IMG/VR virus record: IMGVR_UViG_3300009177_000034
Span: 1-64,000 of that record
Strand: one strand, 5' to 3'
Source of the DNA: a virus
Length of the DNA: 64,000 nucleotides
Position 1 is the stretch's first letter. Every line of letters begins with the position of its first letter. The position numbers and the translations under genes are program-made. Shown here piece after piece: positions 24,526 through 32,717 of the stretch. Below the pieces are notes generated by a model. It saw only the letters and a program-made list of their open reading frames with translations, was not told the DNA's origin and searched no databases.

Positions 24526-26021
24526 ACCACCTTGACCAGCAGCGGCCCCATCGGCTGGTAGCTCTTGGTCTCCAGGGTGCTGTCCACCAGGTTGCCGACG
24601 CCCGACTGGGTGCCCGCGTCCTCCCGCTTCTTGGTCAGCGTCGCCGAGCCCGTCAGGAAGCGGAGGGCGTCGTAGGCGTGCCCGGTCTCGGCGCTCTCGA
24701 TCCGGTCCCAGGTGCGGCCCCCGGAGACGGAGACGTAGCCCCACGTCACGCTCTCCTCGCTCAGACAGAGCGGCTGGTTCTTGAGCGCGCCCGTGACGGG
24801 GTCCACGTCGGACGGCTCCCAGGTGAGCGTCTTGCGCGTCTCCCCGGTCTTTTCCGTGCGGCCGCCGAGGGGGCCCTGCTCGGCGGCGCGCCCGAACGTC
24901 TCCTTCACCTGGTCGAGCATGAGGTCGCCGGCCGTCCGGTAGGTCGTCGTCTCGATCACCGTGGCCAGCAGCGCGCCGTCCGTGCCGTAGGACTTGTTCT
25001 CCGACACCGTCACATACGTGGCCGAGCGGCGCGGGTCCAGCGGCGGCGGCCCGGGCTCCTCGGCCCAGGCCAGGGTGCCGTCGACGATGGTGACGCCCGC
25101 GCCCAGGGCCACGGGCTCGACGGCGCCGCTCGTGCCGGCCGTGTGCACGACGACAATCTGGTCCGTCGACAGGCGGAGGCGGTCCCCGACGGCGTAGGCC
25201 GTCAGCGGGGCCCACGGCAGCGGCTCGGCGACGGGCGCGACATCGGCGAGGAGCGGGCGCCCGTCCGGGCCCGCGCGCATCGGGGCCAGCGGCGCCGACG
25301 CGGCGGGCGTCGGGGGCGGCAGCGGGATGCCCCGCCGCGCCCCCGTCAGCGTCACCAGGCCGACCCGCGGCGTCCGGAACTTGTGGACCGTCAGCGCCCC
25401 GATGCGGCCCTCGCGCAGGGTGAACGTGTTGAACGCGGGCGCGACCGGGGCCAGGGTGCGCGGGCGGCACACGAGCACGCTGCCCTCCACGATCACGTCG
25501 ACGCCCAGCGCCTCCGTCTGGTTCCAGGGTTCGACGAGGTCGCGCACCAGGTCCAGGCAGCGGCCGACGGCGTCGAAGCGGTCGCGGATGACGTAGTCGC
25601 GGCACTCCCACGCCAGCGTCAGGCCCGCGGCGGTGCAAATCTCGCGGGCCACGTCCGAGGCCCGGTAGTACCCGACCCGCTGCTCGACGGTGTTCGTCCC
25701 CGAGACCGTCGTCGCGGGGGCGCTCGCGAGGTACTGGACGGCGTAGGTGCGCTCCTGGAGGCGCCACATTTGGTCCCGCCCGGTCACGCGCGCGGTCAGG
25801 CCGTCCGGGTCCAGGGCCAGGTGGTAGTGGTCGACGCTGCCGCCCTCGATCAGGCGCACCAGGTAGGCCACGCCGTCGCGGAGGAAGCCGGCGTCGAGCG
25901 TCACGCGGTCCTGGGCGGAGGCCGCGCGGAACACGTCCGCCGTGGGCAGGTCCGCCGTGTAGGCGTCGGCGGGCAGGGCCAGCGAACTCTCGACGGTGAA
26001 GGCGCGCGGATGCAGGTCCAT
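24417..26021 (-). CDS. Tail hub/Gp37-like protein, N-terminal part before frameshift
   Basis: ATG 26021 overlaps the upstream stop (TGATG). Good coding runs from residue 1 to about 499 and then turns into arginine/serine/tryptophan-rich nonsense until the stop at 24417, while the -1 frame becomes good coding. The head (FLRDGVAYLVRLIEGGSV, TGRDQMWRLQER, YYRASDVAREICTAAGL, DRFDAVGRCLDLVRDLV) looks like siphovirus Gp37-type tail proteins that form the hub below the tape measure. The full product would be about 1,620 residues. Confidence 0.8.
   Translation of the reverse strand: MDLHPRAFTVESSLALPADAYTADLPTADVFRAASAQDRVTLDAGFLRDGVAYLVRLIEGGSVDHYHLALDPDGLTARVTGRDQMWRLQERTYAVQYLASAPATTVSGTNTVEQRVGYYRASDVAREICTAAGLTLAWECRDYVIRDRFDAVGRCLDLVRDLVEPWNQTEALGVDVIVEGSVLVCRPRTLAPVAPAFNTFTLREGRIGALTVHKFRTPRVGLVTLTGARRGIPLPPPTPAASAPLAPMRAGPDGRPLLADVAPVAEPLPWAPLTAYAVGDRLRLSTDQIVVVHTAGTSGAVEPVALGAGVTIVDGTLAWAEEPGPPPLDPRRSATYVTVSENKSYGTDGALLATVIETTTYRTAGDLMLDQVKETFGRAAEQGPLGGRTEKTGETRKTLTWEPSDVDPVTGALKNQPLCLSEESVTWGYVSVSGGRTWDRIESAETGHAYDALRFLTGSATLTKKREDAGTQSGVGNLVDSTLETKSYQPMGPLLVKVVWRSWSPSRTPTCAGRRPGRWCSATRRWGRGSARAG
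24517..24534 (-). other. Apparent -1 frameshift or 1-base deletion in giant tail gene
   Basis: On the minus strand the string AAGGTGGTGTGGAGAAG reads K-V-V-W-R in the upstream frame and G-G-V-E-K in the continuing frame. Protein quality switches here from one frame to the other. No classic slippery heptamer is present. A missing base (for example V-L-E-K restored by one nucleotide) or natural gene breakage is as likely as programmed slippage. Confidence 0.65.
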
Positions 26022-26848
26022 CAGGGCCGCTTGGTGGCGACGGCCACGGGGTGCTGGAGGTCCTCATCGAACGCCTCGCGCAGGCGCCGGGGCAGCACCG
26101 CCCACGAGAGCCAGAGGGGCGGGATCGCGGGCGCGACGCGCCAGCCGAGCGGGAAGGAGCGGACGAAGCTGGTGGGCTGGACGGTCCAGGCCAGCGGGCA
26201 CTCGACCGCGAAGGGGCTGTCGATGGCCCACGTGAGCCAGAACGTCGCCGGCGCCAGGCCCGCCCACTCCACCGGGGCCCCGACGGTCAGAGCGAGCGGG
26301 ACCGCCGCGCCCGCCGCCTCCAGGGGGAGCGCGCTCAGCAGGCGTGGCGTGGCGAGGGCCTCCCACGCCAGGGCGGCCCCCGCGGCGCGCTGGCCGCCCC
26401 AGGCCAGGGGGGTCGTGGCGCGCTGGACGAGGGCCCCGGTCCAGGCCAGGGGCACCCGGGCGCCCGCCGTCACCCCGCCGACGGCCTCGACCGGCAGCCC
26501 GGCCCCCGTGGCGACGAGGGCCACGACGCTGGCGTAGGCCAGCGGGAGCGTCACCGCCACGCCCACCGCGCCGCCCGACCCCAGGCCCAGCGTCGCGCGC
26601 AGGGCCAGCGCGCGGGTCCACTCGGTGGGGAGCGCGACGCGCGCGGCCAGCGACCCCAGGCTCGCCAGCGGGAGGGGCGCCCGCGCGGCGAGGCCGCCCG
26701 CCCAGGCCGCCGGCAACGCGGCCGTGACCCGCAGGGCGACGCCCGCCAGGCCCACGACGGGGGCGCCCTGATACCAGGTCGAGAAGCCGGGGCTCCCCGA
26801 GACCAGGACGGGGGCCCCGCGATACCATGCCGCGAACGCGTCCGCCAC
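26021..26848 (-). CDS. Repetitive ALPLAW-type virion protein
   Basis: The 275-residue protein begins MADAFAAWYRGAPVLVSG. The body is a string of short repeats centred on LPxxW/LAW followed by small residues (AALPAAWAGGLAARA, VALPTEWTRALALRA, ARVPLAWTGALVQRA), each about 20-25 residues, probably repeating beta strands. Its place directly before the hub gene suggests a tail or baseplate component. No homologue is recognised. Confidence 0.6.
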   Translation of the reverse strand: MADAFAAWYRGAPVLVSGSPGFSTWYQGAPVVGLAGVALRVTAALPAAWAGGLAARAPLPLASLGSLAARVALPTEWTRALALRATLGLGSGGAVGVAVTLPLAYASVVALVATGAGLPVEAVGGVTAGARVPLAWTGALVQRATTPLAWGGQRAAGAALAWEALATPRLLSALPLEAAGAAVPLALTVGAPVEWAGLAPATFWLTWAIDSPFAVECPLAWTVQPTSFVRSFPLGWRVAPAIPPLWLSWAVLPRRLREAFDEDLQHPVAVATKRP

Positions 26849-26863
26849 GACGGGGGCGCTCCT

Positions 26864-28081
26864 TTACGTCACCGTGAGGTTGTCCCACCAGACGCGGAAC
26901 TCCCCCTGCTGCCGCTTGAACCGATGGACGGCGACGGCCCCCGCCCGCCACGCCGTGAACGGCACCGTGATGGTCTGCCAGGCGGTCCCCGCCGCCGCGG
27001 CCACGGCCACGTCGGCCAGCAACCCGATGTCCGCGTTGGCCTTGACGAGCACCTGCGGCCGCAGCGCCGCGCCGGGGTCGGCCTCCAGGCGACAGTCCAG
27101 GGTCAGCGTCCGCGCGCCCGCGCTGACGCCCACGAGGATGCCCTCCAGCATGCCGTACTCGTATTGCACCTGGCTCGGGGGCGTCGGGTTGCCGGTGCTG
27201 TCGTCGCGCTGCGACTTGTTGATCCACTTGCCCTTCGGGTTCCCCGTCCAGGAGCCGATCCCCACGCTGGTGCCCCCGCCCGCGAACAGCCCGCCCGGAT
27301 CGCCGTCCGGGTAGCCCGTGGGGCCCCCCGCGCTTTGCAGGAGCGGCAGCGTGTCGTTCATCCGCACGCCCCGCAGGCCCCCGCCGCATTGACAGGTGAG
27401 CGCCGCGTCGCGCGGCGGGTTGTCCGGCGTCGGGAGCGCGGCATCCACTTTCAATTCGAGGCCAATGGCGCACGTGATCCCGGAGGTGCCAAAGGTGCCC
27501 GTCGGGCTCAGGTCGAGCGTGGCATGCGCGCGGAACATCGCGCCGAGTGACAGCCCCACACCCGCAATGACCGGCAGCGCCGCCCAGCCGGCCGTGCTAT
27601 TCGTCCACGTGGCGCTCACGTTGTCCAGCGCCGCGAGGATGGCCACGTTGCGGGCGGCGCCGACCGCCGCCAGCGTCACCGTCGGCGCCGTCGTCGCCGC
27701 TTGCGTCGTGCTCACCGCCTGCACCACGCCCTGGTTGGTCGTCTGGTCGAGGGTCAACGGCGCCCGCAGCACGGCCAGATTCGCGATGGTTTGCGCGACC
27801 CCGCCAAAGTCCGCCGTCAGCACACCCGCCGCCGCCGAGGCCGCGACCCCACGAAACGCGGTCAGGCGATGCCCCGCTGCCGCACTGGCGCGCGTGGCGA
27901 TCTGCGTCCACGTCACGTTGAGCCCGTTCGTCCCCGTCAGCGTCGGGGTCCCCGCCGCCGCGACCGCATTCGCGACAAAGACGAGGTACAGCGCCCCGCT
28001 CACGGGTGTGATGCTGTTGCTGGCGAGCGTGGTCCCGCTCCCGGTTTGCGTGTCGACCTGGACCGGAAACGTCGCCGCCAT
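26864..28081 (-). CDS. Tail-tip structural protein
   Basis: The 405-residue protein begins MAATFPVQVDTQTGSGTTL. The N-terminal half is threonine/alanine-rich beta structure (YLVFVANAVAAAGTPTLTG). A middle glycine-rich part (GGPTGYPDGDPGGLFAGGG) precedes a C-terminal jelly-roll-like domain (ITVPFTAWRAGAVAVHRF, VWWDNLTV) that resembles carbohydrate-binding modules. It lies among several tail-tip genes and may contact receptors. Confidence 0.62.
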   Translation of the reverse strand: MAATFPVQVDTQTGSGTTLASNSITPVSGALYLVFVANAVAAAGTPTLTGTNGLNVTWTQIATRASAAAGHRLTAFRGVAASAAAGVLTADFGGVAQTIANLAVLRAPLTLDQTTNQGVVQAVSTTQAATTAPTVTLAAVGAARNVAILAALDNVSATWTNSTAGWAALPVIAGVGLSLGAMFRAHATLDLSPTGTFGTSGITCAIGLELKVDAALPTPDNPPRDAALTCQCGGGLRGVRMNDTLPLLQSAGGPTGYPDGDPGGLFAGGGTSVGIGSWTGNPKGKWINKSQRDDSTGNPTPPSQVQYEYGMLEGILVGVSAGARTLTLDCRLEADPGAALRPQVLVKANADIGLLADVAVAAAAGTAWQTITVPFTAWRAGAVAVHRFKRQQGEFRVWWDNLTVT

Positions 28082-29431
28082 TCAATTCGTGTCCCAGGTG
28101 TTGCTCGTTTCAAGCACGACGACGCTATTCGCGGCCCCGGCGTTATCGGCCACGGCCTTGACCACGACAAACGTCTTGCCCGCGTACACCCCGGACCCCG
28201 AGAAGGTGTCCCCGTCGGTGAAGTTGGCGATGGCGTGCAACGGATACCAGAACCCGCGCAGCCGCCCGCGAAGGGTCGCCGACGCCTCGTTGATCCACAC
28301 CGGGCTCAGCCAGAGCCCGCCATCGGCCCCGTTCGGAAACTGGACCGTGCCATTCATCGAAGTCCCACTAGAGGACTTGGCCACGTCGCCGGTGAAGCCG
28401 ACGGAGATGCCCCCCCCCAGGCCGGTATACGCGCGATCCATATACTTCCCGGCCTGAACCTGCGTCATCGTACTGTGAAGGACCGCGAGGCACTGGGCCG
28501 AGGTCGCGGAGTTTTCGGTGGCCTGGCCCGCCACGATGTTGCGGTAGCTGTCGTTCGGCACCAGACTGTAAATGTCCCCGAAGGCGTGCCCGTAGTAGCG
28601 ACCGGCCAAGTCCCCCGAGGAGATGAACAGGTAGCACGTCCGGTCGTCGGCCAGGATCGTGTAGGCCCGCGCCGTGGCATCCGTCGGCGTCGCAACGGAC
28701 TTGCGAATGAACGTCAGCGCCGTCGTGGGAAACGGCCCGGTCCCTGTCGACAGCGCGCTCATGGTTTCGTAGCCGACCAGGCGCGCCTCCTTGGTCGTCC
28801 CCGCGCCAGGGCCGTTGTCGTTGATCTCAAAGAACACGAGATTGCCGCCGCCCTGCTGATAGGCGCAAATGTTCCCGGTGGGGCCATACGCCTGCGTCCA
28901 GCCGGTGATAGTCGCGTACTGCACCAGCGGGTTCGTCGTCCAGGACCCGGCGGTGAAGCGCACGCGCACCCAGTAGACGGTGACGCTGTTGACGGCGCGC
29001 GTGGCCCAGTCGCTCGGGATCGTCCACGTGACCGAGCCGTCCGCCGTGAGCCCCGTGGTTCCGTCGGCCACGGTGAGCGCGGTCCACGCGGTGCCGTTCC
29101 AGTACTCCCACGCCAGCGTCACCGCCGCGTTCTGGACCCCGGGCGTCGCGAGCTTGAGCTTGAGCCGGTCAAAGCGGGACGACAGCCCAAAGTAGGCTTC
29201 GTCCACCGTCACGGTCGGGCCCTGGAACAGCGCGAACGTCCCCGCGTTCGCCGCCGTGGCCTGGCTGCGCGCCTTGAGGGTGTGGTCGACGAACGCCGCC
29301 CCGGAGACCGCCGTGAACAGCGAATTGATGATGAGGCACCCGTTCAACGCCGTCAGCAGCGTCCCCGCCGTGGACGACGGGCCCGCCGGCGCCCCGGTAT
29401 CCGTCGAGCGAAACAGGATCGGCGAGGGCAT
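28082..29431 (-). CDS. Tail-tip structural protein
   Basis: The 449-residue protein begins MPSPILFRSTDTGAPAG. It carries a WEYWNGTAWTALTVADGT block typical of phage structural beta domains, and then aromatic-rich sequence (YWVRVRFTAGSW, GFWYPLHAIANF). It ends one base before the start of the next gene. Codon usage is slightly less GC-extreme than the head genes. A role in the distal tail is inferred from operon position only. Confidence 0.62.
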   Translation of the reverse strand: MPSPILFRSTDTGAPAGPSSTAGTLLTALNGCLIINSLFTAVSGAAFVDHTLKARSQATAANAGTFALFQGPTVTVDEAYFGLSSRFDRLKLKLATPGVQNAAVTLAWEYWNGTAWTALTVADGTTGLTADGSVTWTIPSDWATRAVNSVTVYWVRVRFTAGSWTTNPLVQYATITGWTQAYGPTGNICAYQQGGGNLVFFEINDNGPGAGTTKEARLVGYETMSALSTGTGPFPTTALTFIRKSVATPTDATARAYTILADDRTCYLFISSGDLAGRYYGHAFGDIYSLVPNDSYRNIVAGQATENSATSAQCLAVLHSTMTQVQAGKYMDRAYTGLGGGISVGFTGDVAKSSSGTSMNGTVQFPNGADGGLWLSPVWINEASATLRGRLRGFWYPLHAIANFTDGDTFSGSGVYAGKTFVVVKAVADNAGAANSVVVLETSNTWDTN

Positions 29432-29434
29432 CGC

Positions 29435-30415
29435 CTACACCGTCGTCCCGGCCAGGGCCAGCGACCAGGTCGTGTTCAGCGCGGGGGCGCCGGCCGCGAG
29501 GGCGAGCTTGATCCAGACGCCGACCGCCTCGCCCGCCGCGAGTTGCGCGCCCGCGGGGGTCTGGGCCGCGGACGAGAACGTCCCCACGCCGCTCGCCAGC
29601 GCGACCAGGCGCGTGTTGGCGCCGTTGGTGCCCGTGCCGTCGTTCGTGGTCTCCAGCGTGAACGTCACCAGCGTGGACGGGTCCGCGCTCTCCGTGACCG
29701 TCGCCCCGAGCAGGGCGAGCGTGGCATGGCAGTTCTTGAAAAACACCTTCTCGTGCAGCGCCCGCGCCGCCCCGCCGGGCGCGTCGGCGGCGGCGCCGTA
29801 GAAGATGCGGCGGACCGTCAGCGCCTCGTTCGGGGCCTTCTCGAAGAAGAACCCCTCGGCGAGGCGGAACGTGCTGGTCGCATCTGGCGGGGTCGTCCAG
29901 GCGCTGCTCACCGTGGCGAGCCGCGCGGGGCCACCGTAGCCGATGACCTGGCGCACCTGCCCGGCGCCCGTGCCGCCCGTGAGGCGGATGATCTGCCCGC
30001 GGTAGGCGTCGTCGACGGCCGAGGCGCCCGCGTCGAGCGTGATGTCGGCGGCGCTCCCCGCCGTCGCCGTGTTGCTCCGGACCGCCGTCTGATTCTCGAC
30101 GGCCACGTTCCCCGCGCACGTCCCGCTTTTCACCGCCTTGAGGAGCCGCTCCATCGTCGCCGTGTAGACGACCGGCGTCAGCCCGGTCAGGGTTTTGACC
30201 TCGGTCTGGAGCGCCCCGCCCGCGTCCCGATAGGTGACGGTGACGGTGGGGGTGGTGTCGGCCGCGCTGTCGCTGACAAGTTGGACGCTGCCGCTCACGT
30301 CGACGAACACCACGCGCACGCCCAGCGCGATGGCCCCGCCGATGGCGGTCGTCACGTCGTCCTCGGGCATGACAGCCGAGCCATAGAGGCGGAGGTCGCG
30401 GAGAAGAATGCTCAT
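29435..30415 (-). CDS. Tail structural protein
   Basis: The 326-residue protein begins MSILLRDLRLYGSAVMPEDD at ATG 30415, behind GGAG. Strand-rich sequence (VQLVSDSAADTTPTVTVTYR, GQIIRLTGGTGAGQVRQVIG) resembles proteins of the baseplate periphery. It sits between the Fn3-like gene and the 449-residue protein. No specific family is recognised. Confidence 0.62.
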   Translation of the reverse strand: MSILLRDLRLYGSAVMPEDDVTTAIGGAIALGVRVVFVDVSGSVQLVSDSAADTTPTVTVTYRDAGGALQTEVKTLTGLTPVVYTATMERLLKAVKSGTCAGNVAVENQTAVRSNTATAGSAADITLDAGASAVDDAYRGQIIRLTGGTGAGQVRQVIGYGGPARLATVSSAWTTPPDATSTFRLAEGFFFEKAPNEALTVRRIFYGAAADAPGGAARALHEKVFFKNCHATLALLGATVTESADPSTLVTFTLETTNDGTGTNGANTRLVALASGVGTFSSAAQTPAGAQLAAGEAVGVWIKLALAAGAPALNTTWSLALAGTTV

Positions 30416-30449
30416 GGGCGGGGCTCCTTGTGGCGGCGCGCGGCGCCGC

Positions 30450-31181
30450 TCATTCGACAAACTCGATGGCGGCCAGGCGCGGATTGTAGCGGGCGTCGGC
30501 CGCGGCGGGGGCCACGCGCCCGATCCACAGGAACGCCCACCCGCCCGGCGGCACGGCCCCGAGCAGGACCGGGTTGCGCGACAGCGTCCCGCTGACACCG
30601 TAGGTCGGGGCGGCGCCCCCGGTGGTGTTCGCGGCGGGCGGCACGCCGGCGGTGGCCGCGCTGCCGTCGTCCTCGACGGTGACGCTGCCGCTCCCCGCGG
30701 GGGCGGCGATCAGCGTGGCCCCGCTGTAGGTCCCCGGCGCCAGGGTGCGGTAGAGGCGGTAGCCCGACGCCCCCGGCACGGCGGCCCAGGTCCAGGTGAT
30801 CACCTTCGTCGGGTCGTCCAGCGACACCGACACCTCGCCGCTGGCGACCGTCTCGCCCGCCCCGTTGAGGGCCGTGACGACGGCGCCCACCAGGGCCACG
30901 GCGGCCCAGACGCCCCCCGCGCCCGTCGCCGACAGGACGGCCCCGAGGCCCGTCGGGGGCGACAGCGTCCCGGTGTCGAGGCCGATCCGCAACTGGCTCG
31001 CCCCGTCGTTGAGGCCCGTGGCCTTGATGCGCGCCTGCCAGGTCGACGGCCACGCCTCGTCGCCCGTGTTGCGGATGCCGAGCTTGAACGGCGTGTCGGT
31101 GCTGCCGCCGAGCAGTTCGGGGAGTTCCTTCCCGGGGATCGGCGTGCCGCCGTCGCTGTCGTAGAACGTGGCGTTTCGCAT
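30450..31181 (-). CDS. Fn3-containing tail protein
   Basis: The 243-residue protein begins MRNATFYDSDGGTPIPGKEL. Residues about 120-175 (WTWAAVPGASGYRLYRTLAPGT and SGSVTVEDDG) match a fibronectin type III fold. Fn3 domains decorate virions and bind host surfaces weakly. The upstream leader contains the GCATCCTAGC element shared with other genes. Confidence 0.65.
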   Translation of the reverse strand: MRNATFYDSDGGTPIPGKELPELLGGSTDTPFKLGIRNTGDEAWPSTWQARIKATGLNDGASQLRIGLDTGTLSPPTGLGAVLSATGAGGVWAAVALVGAVVTALNGAGETVASGEVSVSLDDPTKVITWTWAAVPGASGYRLYRTLAPGTYSGATLIAAPAGSGSVTVEDDGSAATAGVPPAANTTGGAAPTYGVSGTLSRNPVLLGAVPPGGWAFLWIGRVAPAAADARYNPRLAAIEFVE

Positions 31182-31195
31182 CAGCGTGTCTCCGC

Positions 31196-31205
31196 GCTAG
31201 GATGC
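31196..31205. repeat. GCTAGGATGC 10-mer (copy 1)
   Basis: Exact GCTAGGATGC on the plus strand, about 15 bases upstream of the Fn3 gene start. Copies 2 and 3 are at 34644-34653 and, inverted, 35131-35140. See findings. Confidence 0.6.
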
Positions 31206-31287
31206 ATCGGCCTATGCCCGCCCGCCAAGGAACGCCGTCGACGGGTTGGACGCGAGCGCGGAAGGACCGAATCGGCGCCTCCAAAAC

Positions 31288-32580
31288 TCAACGTGGCCAC
31301 CGCTGGCCTCCCATGTGAGCGTAGCGGTCTTTCAGGCAGATGAGATGGGCCTCGATGTAGGGGCACGCGTTGTCGCGGTGCCACTGGGACGGGTAGATCT
31401 CCTGCACGCGACTCTCCGCGAAGCGCGCGGTCAGCGCGGGCACATACCTGGCGAACGCTGGGTCTGTCACGTACAGGAAGCTGTTCTTCACGTAGTACGC
31501 GCAATGGGTCGGGTCCTGGAACGCCCCCTGCCCGAGCGCGGACGGCGTCATTGACAGGAACCATCCGCCGGGCGCGAGCACGCGCCACGCCTCGTTGAAA
31601 ACGTGGATCTTGTCAGGAATGTGCTCCAGCGCGTCGTGGGCCCGGAGCACCCCCACGCTGCTGTCCGCCAGCGGCCAGCGGCCGCGCAGGTCGGCGACGA
31701 TGCCACCCGGCGTCGGGGTCACATCGAGCGGCACGAAGCCCGGCGCCGGGTCCAGGCCCCCGCACAGGTCGACGCAGGCCAGGCCCGCGTCGCGCGCGCC
31801 CTTGACGGCCAGCGGCCAGACGTGGCGGTTGTAGACGGCCTCCGTCCACTGCCGGATCTCGGCGTTCCGCGTCGCCACCGCGTTGCCGCCGTGCACCCGG
31901 TACAGGTAGAGCGGGCGCGGGATGCGCTCGATGCGCTGGCCCGCCAGGTAGCCGCGGCACAGGAGGTCGTGGTCGTCGGCGAAGGGCAGGGCGCGGTCGT
32001 GGCCGCCGACGGCGGCGTAGGCGGCGCGCGTCCAGGCGCGGACGTGGTTCGGCGCCCAGTCGACGTAGCGGAGGTTCTGGGGCGTCACCGGCGGCGCCGC
32101 CATCGCGACGAGCGCATGCCCCGCGTACGTCATGGGATAGGACGCCCACCCGAAGTCCGCGCTGTAGGTGTTCGGGGCCCAGGTGCCGTGGTGGAACTCG
32201 GCGAAGTCGCTGTAGACCACGTCCGCCCCCGCGCCGAGGGCGGCCACCACGTCCGCGAGGGCGTCGGGCGTCAGCAGGTCGTCGGCGTCGAGTTCCAGGA
32301 AGATCGCGCCCGCCGCCTGCTGACAGCAGGCCTGCTTGAGGGCGCCGACCCCCTGGAGGTCGGGCGGCGCCGGCCAGGTCCGCACGCGCGCGTCGCGCGT
32401 GATCTCGGCGGGCAGCACGCCGCCGTGGTTGGTCAGGACCAGCCACTCCCAGTGCGCGTAGGTCTGGCGGCGGAGCGACTGCCAGGCCTCGGCCACGAAG
32501 GCGTTCCCCGCGGCGTGGAGCGGGGTGATCACCGACACGAGCGGGCCGGCGGGCCGCGTCCCGTTGCGCCGCGCGCCCAT
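31288..32580 (-). CDS. Glycosyltransferase family 2 fused to SAM methyltransferase
   Basis: The 430-residue protein starts at ATG 32580 (TGATG). Residues 14-230 are a GT-A glycosyltransferase: VSVITPLHAAG, a nucleotide-sugar site ELDADDLLTPDAL (D98-D100) and a later ADDHDLLCRGYLAG segment. Residues 265-430 are a class I methyltransferase (DLCGGLDPAPGFVPLDV, HDALEHI at 315-321, EAWRVLAPGGWFLS). The fused enzyme should add and then methylate a sugar. It lies inside the tail-fibre operon, so the acceptor may be a tail fibre or host surface glycan. Confidence 0.88.
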   Translation of the reverse strand: MGARRNGTRPAGPLVSVITPLHAAGNAFVAEAWQSLRRQTYAHWEWLVLTNHGGVLPAEITRDARVRTWPAPPDLQGVGALKQACCQQAAGAIFLELDADDLLTPDALADVVAALGAGADVVYSDFAEFHHGTWAPNTYSADFGWASYPMTYAGHALVAMAAPPVTPQNLRYVDWAPNHVRAWTRAAYAAVGGHDRALPFADDHDLLCRGYLAGQRIERIPRPLYLYRVHGGNAVATRNAEIRQWTEAVYNRHVWPLAVKGARDAGLACVDLCGGLDPAPGFVPLDVTPTPGGIVADLRGRWPLADSSVGVLRAHDALEHIPDKIHVFNEAWRVLAPGGWFLSMTPSALGQGAFQDPTHCAYYVKNSFLYVTDPAFARYVPALTARFAESRVQEIYPSQWHRDNACPYIEAHLICLKDRYAHMGGQRWPR

Positions 32581-32699
32581 CAGGCGCCACCCCCGGCCGC
32601 GAGGGCCGCGTCGAGGGCGGCGCGATGCGGGACGGCCCGCGGCGGCGTCCCGGGCCACGGCTGGGGCGCGACCGAGGCCAAGGGGACCGGCTCGGGCAT
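32580..32699 (-). CDS. 39-residue proline-rich peptide
   Basis: ATG 32699 follows GGGAGGA, and the stop overlaps the next start (TGATG). The product (MPEPVPLASVAPQPWPG) is too short to assign. It lies between the collagen-like fibre and the glycosyltransferase fusion. The ribosome site supports translation. Confidence 0.5.
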   Translation of the reverse strand: MPEPVPLASVAPQPWPGTPPRAVPHRAALDAALAAGGGA

Positions 32700-32717
32700 C
32701 GTGGGGTGTCCTCCCTT

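Noticed and set aside
21400-24561. A 1,053-residue open frame on the plus strand over the Ig repeats
   Set aside because: Its repetitive composition only mirrors the minus-strand repeats; no start signal or motif supports it.
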